Source: Neoceratodus forsteri (taxonomy: Eukaryota; Chordata; Ceratodontiformes; Ceratodontidae). From it: a stretch of 64,000 nucleotides of DNA. Location of the stretch: the NCBI GenBank assembly GCA_016271365.2, contig CM057450.1, positions 1,803,648,967 to 1,803,712,966 of the forward strand, read 5' to 3'. Of the stretch, positions 41,881 to 53,559 are shown one piece after another (the first letter of the stretch is position 1; each line of letters starts with the position of its first letter). Made by a program: the position numbers and the translations under genes. The notes beneath the pieces are model-generated. The model was not told where the DNA came from. It made no database searches and saw only the letters and a program-made list of their open reading frames with translations.

Positions 41881-43285
41881 TACCTCAGATATCCGGCGCG
41901 ACTGTGGTTGCAGGACTTGGAGCGGGTTGGGTGTTTGAATCCCTCCTCCACACAGTGCCTAAATTGAATGCTCTGTAGATCACAGTCCTTGATGTAAGTG
42001 AGGAGATGGTGGATCAAGAAATAGAGGAAAGATTGTAGCAGTTGGTACCAGGGGCGAGACGATCAGGTCGAAGAAGAGATGACATATTACTTCCTTTACA
42101 TGCTGATCTTATGAAATGGCTACCCGCCAAACACCCAAATCAATGAGGAATATGGAAGGAACTGCTCACCAGAATCGGACTGAGTTTCCGTTGGAATGGG
42201 AAACAGTCCTCCTGGGGAAAGGGACACTGAGGGGCACTCCTGAACTCCTTGATGTTTTTCAAGCTGGGACAACGAATGGACATTCCTTAACCACATCGCA
42301 TACTTGGAAGCTAAGGTCTGGGGATTAGCTCCCTGGGGACTGGAATATCTGAACACTTCCTAATTGTTCCACCCTGCGATTCTTCCCCATACGCATGAAT
42401 AATGCCTTTGTGGGGATTTCATGGCATTTGGCAGAAGCTTCTACCATGGAGTGGAATGGACCAGATATGAGCAAGTACTGTAAAATCATGTTTGATTCCT
42501 TTTTTTTTTTTTCAATTTTCTCTTTTTGTTTGGCCATTAACACAAGAGTCAACAACAATATGTAGTTTTTTCAGTGTGCATGGAAGACTCTGACAGGACT
42601 AATAAGTTTATGTTCATTTTTTTTTTTTTTTTTTTTTATTCTTCACTCTGATTTTCACTTTTTGAAGTGAAGACCATGTGACGTAACGGGGCATAAAAGG
42701 AATACAGATTTTAAACCTGATTTTTTGAAGGGAAAAGCGATTATTATAATTGGTTTTGTTATTTTGGACATTGTCCTGCAGCCTCATTTTGTGGTGATAC
42801 ATGGACACTGTTTTGTTATCGTAGACAGTTAAATCAGAAACCTTGTCTAGTATGATTTGTTTAAGGTTCCAGGATTCTTAAGTTGGCGTGATTATCCTGC
42901 AGCTTGGGTGTATAGCCTGGTGGGGTGAGACCGAAATAGGCCAGCAGAACCACAACAAATTTAGAGGGGAAGGGAGGGTTGCCCAGTGCAGGTAGCGGCC
43001 TCTCTCTCAGCAACTTGGTGCTTTACTCCTCTACCTCTCACCATAGTGAGAGACCTATGTGTGTAAGGTCCCTTCCCTTGAGGAGCCGCGTGGAGTTCTT
43101 GTGACACAGTTGAGACCTAGGCACATATGTGTGTCGAGGTAGGTACCATTAGTTTAATCGTTAACCCTGCATTTCTAAGCAGGGCATGTGTTGTTTTGTT
43201 GTTATATATTTTTTTTTTTTTTATACTATGTTTCTTTACTATCTCTATACCTGACGATCGGCGGGGGGAGGACGAGAAGAGATAG
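41881..43285. other. L1 inter-ORF stretch, unassigned
   Basis: This 1.4 kb between ORF1 and the endonuclease is long for L1. It holds T runs at about 42,499-42,512, 42,617-42,637 and 43,207-43,222, which could be old retroposon tails in the minus orientation. A 70-codon open frame at 42,116-42,328 has no motif I know. I see no clear repeat boundary. Confidence 0.4.
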
Positions 43286-43950
43286 CTGAATGATAAAATC
43301 ACAATCATAATGGGTACTCTTAATGTTTGACATTGAATGTAAAAGACATTAATAATGTTGTAAAGTGGACAAAATCCTGCAGGAACTCCAGAGAGCGGGT
43401 TGTGAAGTAGCCTGTTTACAGGAAACTAAATTGTCACACAAGGAACATGAGAAACTGCGCTGAATGTGAGTGGAGGCTGTACATGATGAGTCTCATCCCA
43501 CTCTGACAAGAGCAGGTTCTGCAATTTTGATTAGAAGGGGAGTGCCTTTTAGAGTTACAGGGGTACAAACAGAGGGCACAGGTAGATGTTATCCTCTCCA
43601 GTGAACTGAGGGGGAAACCCCTTAATAATATTTCAGTTTGATCCCCACCCCCTCATTGGGAGCATTCTTCAGCACTTTGTTTGACCATATAGCTTTGCTA
43701 CCCGCTGCAGAATTGTGCTTGGTAGGTGACTGGAATGTAGTGGAGAACTCAAGTTTAGACAAGGACCCTCCTGAGGCATGGGGAAGGTGGACATTGGTAC
43801 CTCCAGATGCCACTCTAGTTGAGGAATAGGGGCTTCTGGATGTTTGGAGATGGCTATACCCTAGTTCCGGGATTATACTTTTACTCCCCGGCATCGCAGT
43901 CTTACTCCAGACTGGACCGAATATATACACCTGAAAAACTGGGGTTCATT
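43286..43950 (+). pseudogene. L1 ORF2 endonuclease, decayed
   Basis: Peptide pieces in different frames: LNVKDINNVVKWT near 43,335, GCEVACLQETKLSHKEHEKL at 43,398-43,457 (catalytic Glu in LQET), AILIRRGVPF near 43,525, LCLVGDWNVVENSSLDKD near 43,710-43,763 (catalytic Asp/Asn block) and SYSRLDRIYT near 43,900. This is the order of an L1-type AP endonuclease. Stops and shifts are frequent. Confidence 0.75.
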
Positions 43951-44319
43951 ATTTTACGTCAGTGACTATAAGGCCAGTCACTTTTTCAGATCACTCTATG
44001 GTTCAAGCACAGATCTGCTGGGAGGAGGTAGTCCATGGGGGGAGGATGGAGATATGATCAAGGCCTGGTAGGGGAGGAAGCCTTTAAAAAGGAGGTGCAA
44101 GAAGTCATTAAATATTATTTATAAGAAAATATATTAGAGATGGCTTAAAGGTGGTGCTTTGGAGGCAGTTTATTAGCTACTTGGCCTTTTCGACAAAAAC
44201 AGTATAAAGCAAAAATAGCAAAAAGTATTGAAGAAATTTCCTCCCTGGAGAAGCAACATAAAGTGTCCCGGGATGCAGTGGTATTGGCTACTTTGACTGA
44301 AGGTAGAGATACCCTGGAC

Positions 44320-44548
44320 CAAATTTTTTTTTTTTTTTTTATTTAGTTGTTTAACTAGGTATAGCACACTAAGCTGAAAGCTTTTTTTTTTACAGGAGCG
44401 ACCTGGGAGCACAAGGAGGTTAAGTGACTTGCTCAGGGTCACACAGTATGCAGGTGGAAGCTGTGGGATTCAAACCCAGGTCTGGTCTGCTCGATGTCAC
44501 CAGATTTGCAGCTCAGAGCCTTAGACCACTGCGCTATACTGCCTCCAA
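44320..44548 (-). mobile_element. CORE-SINE (MIR-like), minus strand, in L1
   Basis: Read on the minus strand from about 44,548: gaggcagtatagcgcagtgg (head with A box), gggtttgaatcccacagctt (B box), then gtgtgaccctgagcaagtca and aacctccttgtgctccca (core), and a 3' part with agctttcagcttagtg that ends in a run of A (the T run at 44,323-44,341). It is the same family as 15,880-16,078. The flanks ccaaatt and ccaatt may be a decayed target duplication. Confidence 0.75.
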
Positions 44549-44564
44549 TTACTCCACATGAAGG

Positions 44565-45850
44565 GCAGTAACCTCGTTGAGATACACCAATTAGAGATAT
44601 TATGAAGAAGGGGAGAGAGCGGTCAAATTACTGCCTCTTAGACTTAGGAAACAACAATCGGAGAGATATATTACAAAAATTTATTTAGTATCTAACCCCA
44701 TAAGGTGCTCACTAAACCTAAGGATATAGCACGAGAATTTGCTACATATTCTACTACATTGTACAGGGAAGAACGAACCTCTGACCACCCCCAGAAGATA
44801 ATCCGATTTCTTGACCGGGTGGACCTTCCCACCCTAACAGATGATCAGAGCAAGGCTTTAGCATGCCCTTTTATGGAGGCAGAAGTATTGATAGTGATCA
44901 AATCCCTTCCGACCAGGAAATCCCCCAGGCCTAATGGCTTCTCGGCCGAGTTCTATAAACAGTTTGCAATAGAGATTGCACCCCTGTTGACCAAGGTGTG
45001 TAACTTCACCCATGAACTTGGGGCTACCGCAGATACTTGGAAGGAGGCCTACATCTCTTTGGTCCCTAAAGAAGGGAAAGACCTGACAGATTGTGGCGGA
45101 TATCGACCAATCTCCCTCCTTAATCAGGATGCTAAAATATTTGCCAAATTACTCAGCAATAGATTACAATCTATTAGCCCTATGTTGGTCCACCCTGATC
45201 AGACTGGTTTTATTCCTGGACGCCACATCCAAGATAATATTAGACTCCTTCTTAATGTTATCTCTAATGCACCCCCCCCCCGATACCCTTAATGCAATTA
45301 TTGCACTAGATGCAGGAAAAGCCTTTGATCGACTAGATTGGCTTTACTTAAAAGTACTCTTCATAAATTTGGGTTTGGGATGAAATTATTGGACTGGATG
45401 GCTAATATTTACAGTACTCCAATGGCTAAGGTGAGGGTTAATGGAATGACATCCAATCCTGTGGGAATTAGGAAGGGGACTAGACAGGGTCGCCCGCTCT
45501 TTCCCCTCCTGTTTGTTCTGAGTATGGAGCCGTTAGCTGCCTTGATTAGGCAATCCCCGGACTTTCGTAGGATCTGGGTACAGGGTACAGAGGCCCGAAT
45601 AGTCATGTATGCAGATGATACAGTCCTCTATATATCAGAACTGGATTGTACTGTTCCCCTGCTGGAAATCATGTTGAGGGACTTTGGAGAAGTGTCAGAT
45701 TTTAAAGTGCGTGATACAAAGACTGAGATGTATCCTGTTTGGGCGAGGGATGTTTCACATTCCCTCCCCTTATGTGGCAATTACAAATGGGTTAAAGACA
45801 GTTTCCGATATCGTGGTATTCACATTCCGAGAGATATTTCTAGATTGTGA
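44565..45850 (+). pseudogene. L1 ORF2 reverse transcriptase
   Basis: The open frame 44,705-45,292 has SLPTRKSPRPNGFSAEFYKQ, DCGGYRPISLLNQDAKIFAK and HPDQTGFIPGRHIQDN, typical of L1. After a shift at a run of C (45,273-45,282) the text continues with IIALDAGKAFDRLDWLYLK, GTRQGRPLFPLLFVLSMEPL and VMYADDTVLYIS, with YADD at 45,608-45,619: both catalytic aspartates are kept. It runs to FRYRGIHIPRDIS at 45,840, where DIRS E begins. RT here performs target-primed synthesis with the endonuclease. Confidence 0.9.
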
Positions 45851-46320
45851 TTGGTTGACCATCCGTGGCACTCCAGACGTTACCTCATGGGTTTTAGTCC
45901 ACCTGATAGGCTAGGTAATGCACATGATTCTAGGATCAAATTTCTTGTATATCCAGGTCCCAGAAACCCCTGTTCTCCAGTTCAAATTGTGCATTTGATC
46001 AGGCTACAAGCACACCAGGATCCCTGTTGTTCCACTCTACAAAGGTAGGCATCTTTATAATTAGCCAATTTGCTCATCTTGATTCAAGAGATGCAATTCT
46101 ACCACCTATGCTGCAGTTTGTTTAAAATGGAGATATTCCCCAAAGGGAGATGAATTCTCAGCAGGGAATTTGTCACAATATTTGTTTTACTATATTTATT
46201 TTTTATCACTTTCTGGATCAGGGAGATAAATATAGCTACCTTGGGAAAGAAAATCCTGCACTACTGTGTCTCTTTCCTGCAAACAAGGCTTACATTACTG
46301 TTGTTCAATATATAGAGGAT

Positions 46321-46475
46321 TGTGTATGATCAGTCATACATAACAAGGATATTCTTGCATCGAGAGGTCTCCTTGGTAACAGATGACCTCAAGAGCACAG
46401 CTCGAGAGGTTCTCTGTTACCAAGGGAACCTCAAGATACAAGGATTTCCTTGTTTGTGTATGACTGCTCACACAC
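46321..46475. repeat. Inverted repeat, ~60-bp arms
   Basis: Left arm 46,321-46,381 (tgtgtatgatcagtcataca and on, ending ccttggtaaca) pairs with right arm 46,414-46,475 (ctgttaccaagggaacctca and on) with about ten differences around a 32-base loop. It could be a terminal or internal repeat of DIRS E or a small hairpin transposon. Confidence 0.6.
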
Positions 46476-47810
46476 AATCTTTTATAGTGTATGGGCAGTC
46501 ACAGCATAGAAAATCACACAAAAGCAGCTGGAGAAGACAACAGAGAATATACATTTTAACATTTTCTTTTTTTTAACTGACACAGTGTGTTGCAGATGTT
46601 TCTGCAAGTTCAAGTTTAAAAAAAACAGCAACTTCCAGCTTAACTGGATTGAGGAAAGCAACTATGTGGCAGCATTCCAAGTTGTTATGCTGCAGTAGTG
46701 ACATAGCTAGTGCAGCATACCAGCTGTGATGACATAGCTACTGCAGCATGACGACTCCATTCTAGTTATGGATTTCTATCCATAACAACGTTCTACCATA
46801 CGCTATAAGGATGTTACAGATCCCTACAGAAGAGTGAATACTGCAGCGCTATGTTTTTTCTCAAAAAGGAGTTTGTGTCATTGTACTTGCTTAGTGTTAG
46901 GCCCAAGTAAAATACAGCATGTTTTTTTAGGCTGCATGTTTGCTTAAAAGTTTATTCCTGCTTGGCCCTTCTGGCCTATGTATTGATTGTAATGGAACTG
47001 GCAGCGGTCCACTGGCTTACTGTAGGCCTACAGTGGATGGCTGCGGTTTGCTGCGCTGCATTTTTTTTTCCGCTCGTTTTTCTCCATGTTACGGAGAGTG
47101 GTTTGCCCCCAAAGCTTCCTTGTGCCTCCGCCTCGCGCCTGCTTTTCCCTTGCAGCGTGCGCTTGTCGCAGCAGGACAGATGCCTATCCTCTGCTCTCCA
47201 CTCGCTCGGCAGATCGCGAGCGAGTGGCCAGCTATCATACCACAGTAGGTGGTTTCTTTTCTAAAGGTCAGTAAAGAAAGGGATTTCAGGACATGGACAT
47301 GCACTCCCGCTAGTTCCAGTGGCGTGTTGTGTCAATGCAGGGGAGCAGTCCTTGCTGACCTCTGGCCTGCTCCCAAGCGCTGTGTGGCGCTCCTCCCCCT
47401 CCCCATGCCACATGGCCTCGGCGTTTGTCTCCCCACTGGAGTTCGCCCTCTTGGTCAAGGCAGGGGCTCCTGCACCCAGGCCAGCCACTCATCCCCAGAT
47501 TATAGAGGCAGGGCTCTCTGAAGCTTCTGGCGTTTTTTATCCCCCTCACTCTTTGGACTGCATGGTTCTTACGGCCTATTCCACAGCTGGGCTAGGTTCC
47601 AGGCCTAGCATTCGGGTGTGGGGGGGGTTTGGTCGCACGCACCCTGCATCACGATACAATAGGCAGCAGATAGCTCATAAAGAGCTAGGGATTTCCGAGT
47701 TCTGAGTCACAATACAAGTTTTTTTCAGCGATTCTCATGCCTGGACTACTGGAAGATAAATATATACAATGTATTCTTGGCATGTCCCTAGCAGAACAAG
47801 GACCCAGCTC

Positions 47811-48023
47811 CATATATATATATATATATATATATGTTTTTCCTGGAAAATTATCAAGGAGCTGGCATTCTGCTTACAGAGGGGGCCAAATAAACCAAAC
47901 CTAGAGCCTCGCTCTCACCTCCATATGGGTCCCTCCCTCCCTCCCTCTAGTGACCCTATATGCCGAGGTACCTCCTCTAGTCCATATGGGTTCCTCTCAT
48001 AGCTGACCCATATGTCTAAGATA

Positions 48024-48061
<38 letters not shown>

Positions 48062-48062
48062 T
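47811..48062. repeat. Two (TA)n microsatellites with repeated ccatatgggtccc blocks
   Basis: (TA)n runs lie at about 47,814-47,836 and 48,026-48,060. Between and after them, blocks like ccatatgggtccctccctcc, ccatatgggttcctctc and ccatgcgggtccctctc recur at 47,921, 47,982 and 48,098, a diverged short tandem repeat. A CCCT run lies at 47,932-47,947. Confidence 0.65.
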
Positions 48063-48319
48063 GGTGGTCCCTCCCAAAGTGACCTCCACAGTGGTTATTC
48101 CATGCGGGTCCCTCTCTACAGCGACCCCCATGCGGAACCTAGCCTGCACCTCTCCACACACCATTTCTACAGTTATCAGCAGCACCCTAGGGAAAGTGCA
48201 CTCCTAGGAGGTTCCTTACGTAACACTGCTCTAAACAGATATGGGGCACCCACAGAGTTGGAGGCCCATTGTCACCCAGTCCTAACAAATACGCATCCCT
48301 TTTTTGTCTTCTTTCTCAC

Positions 48320-49760
48320 CAGATGGTCAAGGCCAAGAAATGCACTGCTTGCAGCGCTAACCTCCTGCCCCACGCTCCAGGCCCCCTATGCACCGTCTGT
48401 CTCCATGACGACGACGACCTATCGCTGGAACAAACCTCTGGCATGGGCCCCAATAATCCAGGGCCTAGTGGATCTATGTGGATGGATCCTGGTGCTATCC
48501 TACTTGAGTACCAGCAGGTCACGGTAGCGATGATGGAGAGTCAACAGAACTTCATGCTGAAGATAATGGAAAAGTTATAATCCCTTACTCAGCACAGGAC
48601 ACCAGCCACACCACCTCCAGAGCCAGACATTGCAGGGGGGCAATGAGGAACAACCTGGTTCATGCAGAACCAGTACCAGATAACCACAAAGCTGGATTCT
48701 GGAGAGGACAAGGACATGCCAGATAAGGAAGAAGTGGCGAGAGCGACGACGAGGACATGGAACTGCATTCTGTTCCATCCCTCACATCCAAGCTCTGCTC
48801 TTTCGACATGATTCCAGGTCTTATGAAAATAGTCAAGGCCACTATGGGGTTCGATGTTGAAGAGGGCAAACCGGAGTCGAAATTAGACCCCATGATTCAG
48901 CAAAAGGCAACTATTAAGGAGACATTCCCAGTATGTCCAGTGATCAAGGACATAGTCAACAAGGAGTGGCAATCCACAGAGCCTAGCAGAATGTCGAACA
49001 AGAGGAACTTAGACCGCATGTACCTGATTCAGGAGGACAAAGCCAACAACTGGTGCACAGCCCCAACTATTGATCCTCGCCGAGCGGCTCTCGGTAGAAA
49101 AAACATCTTGCCATGCGGGACTATATCTTTGAAGGACCCCACAGACAAGAAAGTGGAAGACATGTTAAAAAGGCCTTTGAAACTGAAGGAATGGCCGCGA
49201 GGGCCACCACTATGGCCATTTACACGGCACGTGCCCAGATCCGCTGGCTGAAAGAGCTCCTTGAGCAGGCAAACCCCAAATCTAGAGAGGCGGAACTGTT
49301 GGAATGCACTCTCCATGCTACCAAATACCAGGCTGACATGACAGTGGACACCCTCAGACTGAATGCCAGGGCCACAGCCATCACTAACCGTGCCAGAAGG
49401 GCATTGTGGCTAAAATTATGGGAGGCCGACAGCAATCCAAGACATTACTGCAAAACTTGCCCATGAAGGAAAAACCTGTATTTGAGGAGGGCCTGCAGGA
49501 GTTCCTAAAGCAGAAAGAGGAGGGCAAAGAACTCCTCAAAACAAAGTAGGCACATTCTACTCTCACCTTCCGCTAGGGCGGAGGTTTCGAGGGGAAACAA
49601 GTCTACCAAGCACGCAGAGACACTTTACTAAAAACAGCATTTCGAGGCAGAGGGAACCACACGACACCGTAGCCCCCTCACCCTCCTGCCAGCCCTCCTC
49701 CTTCAGATCCGTGGGTCCAAGTTTGGAGGAAGAGGTAGAGGACATAGAGGAAAGCAACAA
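48320..49760 (+). pseudogene. DIRS E Gag, broken
   Basis: The ATG at 48,321 gives MVKAKKCTACSANLLPH then GPLCTVCLHDDDDLSLEQ: two CxxC pairs, the zinc-finger-like N-terminus of many DIRS Gag proteins. The core frame at 48,757-49,251 has MIPGLMKIVKATMGFDVEE. A second frame at 49,113-49,466 holds TARAQIRWLKELLEQ and ARATAITNRARRALWLKLW, a Gag helical region near its end. A basic tail follows to about 49,760. Two or more frame changes break it. Confidence 0.65.
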
Positions 49761-50920
49761 TGACTACTCAAACAGATCCTCATGCGGGCGGAAACTGTGT
49801 CCCCGTGGGACAAGATAGTCCTCTTCAGACACCAGTGGTTCTACACGACCTCGGACAAGTGGATTCAAGAAGTGGTGTCAAGAGGATACTCCATAGAGTT
49901 ATCAAAATCCCCCGTCACACACAGGTTCATAACCTCTCCCACTGCCAAAAAGAAGGCAACAGCCCATCAGGTCCAACAAATCCTGTGGGATCTGATTCAG
50001 AACAGAGCTATACAGCCCATCCCCCCGCACAAACAGAAGCTAGGAGTGTACTCCATTTTCTTCCTCGTCCCAAAGAAATCAGGTGAACTACGCCCCATCC
50101 TGGACCTGAAGCATCTCAACCAGCATGTAGTTCCCCAGAGGTTCAAAATGGACACACTAAAGTCGACCCTACACAGTAGCCACGTAGAAGACTTCCTGTC
50201 ATCCATAGATTTAAAGGACTCATACCTTCACCAAACCACAGACAGTACCTCAGATTCCACATCCTAGGCCAGCACTTCCAATATCAGGCCTTACCCTTCG
50301 GTCTTACCTCAGCACCAAGAGTGTTCGCCAAGGTGTAAGTAGTGCTAGTGGCCAGACTCCGAGAACAAGGTCTCGACATCATCCCCTACCTGGATGACTG
50401 GCTGATCCGGCACGCCCAAAGAGCACTCCTCCAACACACTGGGCTCGCCTCTGAGGGCTCGAGGAGCACAGATAGGTGGTGAACCAAGCCAAGAGTCATC
50501 TGGTGCCCACGCAACAGATAGAACACCTAAGGGCAAAAGTCAAAACATTACAGGGATGGGCAAAACCATCCCAGACAAAGTGCACAACCTAATCAGATTG
50601 TTGCGCCAACTGCGGGATTGCCATCAGTCAACTATGGGACAACTAGCCCAGCTACTAGGTTACATGGCATCTTGCATCGCACCTGGTCCCTTTGGGCCAG
50701 GAGCATGTGACTCTCATCCAGACATATGTCCTCACATGGGGTCACCGAACGAATACAACCTGCATGTCATAGTCCCATTACCACCATCAGTAAGACAGTC
50801 ACTAACATGGTGGACAGTGCACACCAATCTCACTCGAAGGGGTCCCACTAGAGGCCTCTTACCATGCCTTCATAGAGACAGACGCGAGCCTTCTGGGCTG
50901 GGGGGCATGCCTAGGTGACA
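49760..50920 (+). pseudogene. DIRS E reverse transcriptase and partial RNase H
   Basis: The open frame 49,782-50,267 has KWIQEVVSRGYSIELSKSP, LGVYSIFFLVPKKSGELRP and ILDLKHLNQHVVPQRFKMD (fingers), then FLSSIDLKDSYLH (first Asp). After a stop and shift, FQYQALPFGLTSAPRVFAKV is seen, and IIPYLDDWLIRHAQ with YLDD at 50,387-50,398. The thumb has MGQLAQLLGYMASCIAPGP (about 50,630-50,690). RNase H begins near 50,870 and is cut. The catalytic aspartates are kept. Confidence 0.8.
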
Positions 50921-50985
50921 GGACGGCCCAGGAAACACCCATTGTATAAGGTTAACTATGGTCACCTCTTATAAAAAGTGCAGGA

Positions 50986-51600
50986 AAATTATCATAGATA
51001 GAACTTGCTTCCACTCGCTTTCTCAGGTAGACTGGAGTGTATTCGAATGAATGTTCTTCTGAGATTTATTTTCCTCTTCTCTGCTCTCCCCTTGAGGCCC
51101 CCAAACTCCTTTTGGAAGGAATTAAAGTCCTCCACAACCCATTTTGCTTGGCAACATCGACCTCCCAGAGTCAAATGGTCCACTTTGTTGAGAACAAAGA
51201 GGACAGGAGGCTTAGGTGTCCCAGATTTCCAGAAGTATTACTGGGCGGCTCAATTGAGTGCTGTAACGAAATTATATAAAACAGAGGATCCCTCTTTATG
51301 GACATTGTTTGGAAGGTACCCTGACCTCTCAACTATGAGTCACAGATCTCTTCTATATGGATACAGAAGGGTTGTCCTGGGTTACTTTTAATAATCCTTG
51401 GACAGGGGTAATTAAGCAGGCTTGGATTGATATTTCTAGTAGATTGAAGATACCTTTGCTCATAGGTCCATCCACCCCGAGAGCTTGTTTAGACTTTGTC
51501 TCCTTACATTTAGATGCTGGATTTGCAAGGTGGTCTCAGCAGGGTATAGTTAGAATATAATATCTTTTGGAGACGGTATAATAAAATAATTTACACAGTT
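50986..51600 (+). pseudogene. L1 ORF2 C-terminal domain
   Basis: The open frame 51,005-51,391 has LPLAFSGRLECIRMNVLLRF, LPLRPPNSFWKELKSSTTHF and RTGGLGVPDFQKYYWAAQL, the L1 region after RT (GRi..KM, fF..l, GGl..Pd...YY.A). It continues, with shifts, to about 51,600. A Cys-rich piece, CWRHCGEIGSHIHIFWNC in the plus strand near 51,990-52,040, fits the Cys-rich end of L1 ORF2 (CxxC...HxxxxC). The rest to 52,824 is 3' UTR. Confidence 0.8.
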
Positions 51601-52794
51601 GAGTACAGCATTTAATTTTCCTGGACAAGAATTTTTAGATTTCTACAAATTTGATATTTATTGGGGAGGAGATAGGGGTCCGGGAGTGGAAATATACCTT
51701 CTCAAATGGAATTACTGGGTTCGACATTAGAGAAAGGGAGAGAAGAATTCATCTCCAGACTAGTACAGGACCTGGAGATACAGGATTCCACTTGTCCGGT
51801 TGGCTAGCGAAAATGGGAAATAGAAGCTAATATTATACTGCAGGAGCAGGATTGAGTGAGAGATCTGGGCAGGGATACATACTACCTAAGCCGCTTTGTG
51901 GCTGAGAGAATTTCGATGGAAGGTGGTCTCAGAATTTTCTAACCCCTTGATTACACAACATATGAGGACGTCTAACACCAATTTATGTTGGAGACATTGT
52001 GGTGAGATTGGATCTCACATACATATTTTCTGGAATTGCACAAATATAAAACCATATTAGGACCACCTGCAGTTGGTTTTAACCAGATCTTTGACCTACA
52101 TTTCGGTTTCACCAGAAACTTAGTTATTTGGTTTACACCCAAAACTATATTGAGTTCATCTCACACACAGGTGTTCCATATGTTATGTAACTGCTTTTAA
52201 AGCTATAACAAGATGGCTTTCCTCCACTATTCCATGGAACAGCTATGGTATACTATCTGTTTAAAGATATTTATGTTGAAAAATATAACAGCAATGCTAA
52301 AAATAATCTAGATAATTTTAAGGCTAGATGGCTATCTTTTTGCATTATAAAAGCCAGAAGGAAAACAAGGGTATTTTGAAGGTCCTAGCAGAATTACTCT
52401 GATCAGATACTTAGAATTATATATGATCACCGTCTGGCACTCCCTTGCCCTGACCTATCCACCAGGCAATGCTTCTATCTTCTCTCTTTTCTTCCTTTCT
52501 TATGTAATCCTTTCTATCTTTCTTTCTCTCTTTACTCCATCTTTCTTTTCACTCTACGACCAACAGAGGTGAACCAAGAGTTACCATGGTAAACTAATGC
52601 ACATACTTAGGGCACTGAAGTACATTTAAATATATGGAGAAATTAGCATAGTGTGATATATAAAGTATGATGCAATAGGGTAACCCATGTTGGAATGGAC
52701 TTGTATATTCAAAATATCTACCGAGGTAATATTAATTCTCTTGTGAAGTTTACATGTGGATATGTAAATGGTAATGTCGCACTATGTGAAAATG

Positions 52795-52829
52795 AAAACC
52801 AATAAACTTTTATTTAAAAAAAAAAAAAA
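52795..52829 (+). terminator. L1 polyadenylation signal and poly-A tail
   Basis: aataaa at 52,801-52,806 lies 10-15 bases before an A run (52,816-52,829), which ends in the right target duplication. This marks the 3' end of the L1 transcript copied into DNA. Confidence 0.8.
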
Positions 52830-52989
52830 TTACAGTCAAATAGTTTTAAAAAATATTAGTCCCCCTTAGAAAGTGCACTACACACTCCCCTGTACAGGGT
52901 TATACTTCTAAAACTTTGTTATTACAATAGCGAGTGGTTAACTGGAAGCTCTAGTTCCTAAAGCTCTGTAGAACTAAAACTCCCTGTAC

Positions 52990-53547
52990 TCAATTTGGGG
53001 CCATTCACAAAATAGTCAGTGATTTTATGCATGACACACATAGCGTATGGTTCTTAGCTCCCCACCAAGTCTGTCTCACACCTAGCAAGGTGTCTCACAG
53101 CATTGTTGTTGCAACATTTACTCGTAACTTTATTTTACAGATTTTGGCCCTGATGTTCAACATCTCTCTTATGTTGCCCCACCTCCTTAACATGACAGGT
53201 GTCAGTTTTAAAATCCTCTCTGAAACTTGTTTTCATAGCTGCATTATGAAATCACCTTGTGGATGGGATTTAAAAATTCCACCTGTCTTGCTCACAACAG
53301 CAGGCACAAAAGATTCTAGGAAATTTGGGGTCAAAATGTGGGCCCACGGAAAATCAGATATTGCCTCAGCTGGCCTGTCCTGGGTAAATACAGTCTAAAA
53401 TGTGTAAAAGTAGGGCAGCACTGAAAATGAGATACTGCATCTCGTGTGGTCTATCCTGGGTAAATATATAGTAAAATGTGTACAAGCAGGACTCGTACAA
53501 CAGCAATGCAAGCAATGAACAGTTGGCATTGACAAATGCTTGTTATA
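52990..53547 (+). mobile_element. Dyad-repeat element, copy 3, right end
   Basis: tgacaggtgtcagttttaaa and gaaactttggggtcaaaatgt-like pieces (53,190-53,340) match the array units of copies 1 and 2. The last 25 bases at 53,523-53,547 are identical to the end of copy 2 (37,122-37,146), and the flank then differs. The left edge is unclear. Confidence 0.6.
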
Positions 53548-53559
53548 CCCTGTGCCATG

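Larger units (their letters stand above)
45850..50985 (+). mobile_element. DIRS-like retrotransposon E, inserted in L1 ORF2
   Basis: L1 coding sequence stops at about 45,845 and resumes at about 50,985, losing only some tens of bases. Between lie a Gag (48,320-49,760), a DIRS-type RT (49,780-50,540) and the start of RNase H (to about 50,920). The tyrosine recombinase is missing, so the element is 3' truncated or deleted. No target duplication is seen, as expected for DIRS. The first 2.4 kb (45,850-48,300) has no coding motif; part of it may be another insertion. The family differs from A-D and F. Confidence 0.7.
40989..52824 (+). mobile_element. Full-length L1-clade LINE, interrupted by DIRS E and a CORE-SINE
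   Basis: The left flank aaaaattacactcaa (40,974-40,988) and the right flank aaaaattacagtcaa (52,825-52,839) match at 14 of 15 bases, a normal L1 target duplication. Inside, in order on the plus strand: ORF1 (41,134), endonuclease (43,290-43,950), RT (44,565-45,850), C-terminal domain (50,990-51,600), a 3' UTR with aataaa at 52,801 and a poly-A run to 52,829. Removing DIRS E (about 45,850-50,985) and the CORE-SINE (about 44,320-44,548) leaves about 6.5 kb, a usual full L1 length. All ORFs are decayed. Confidence 0.8.
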
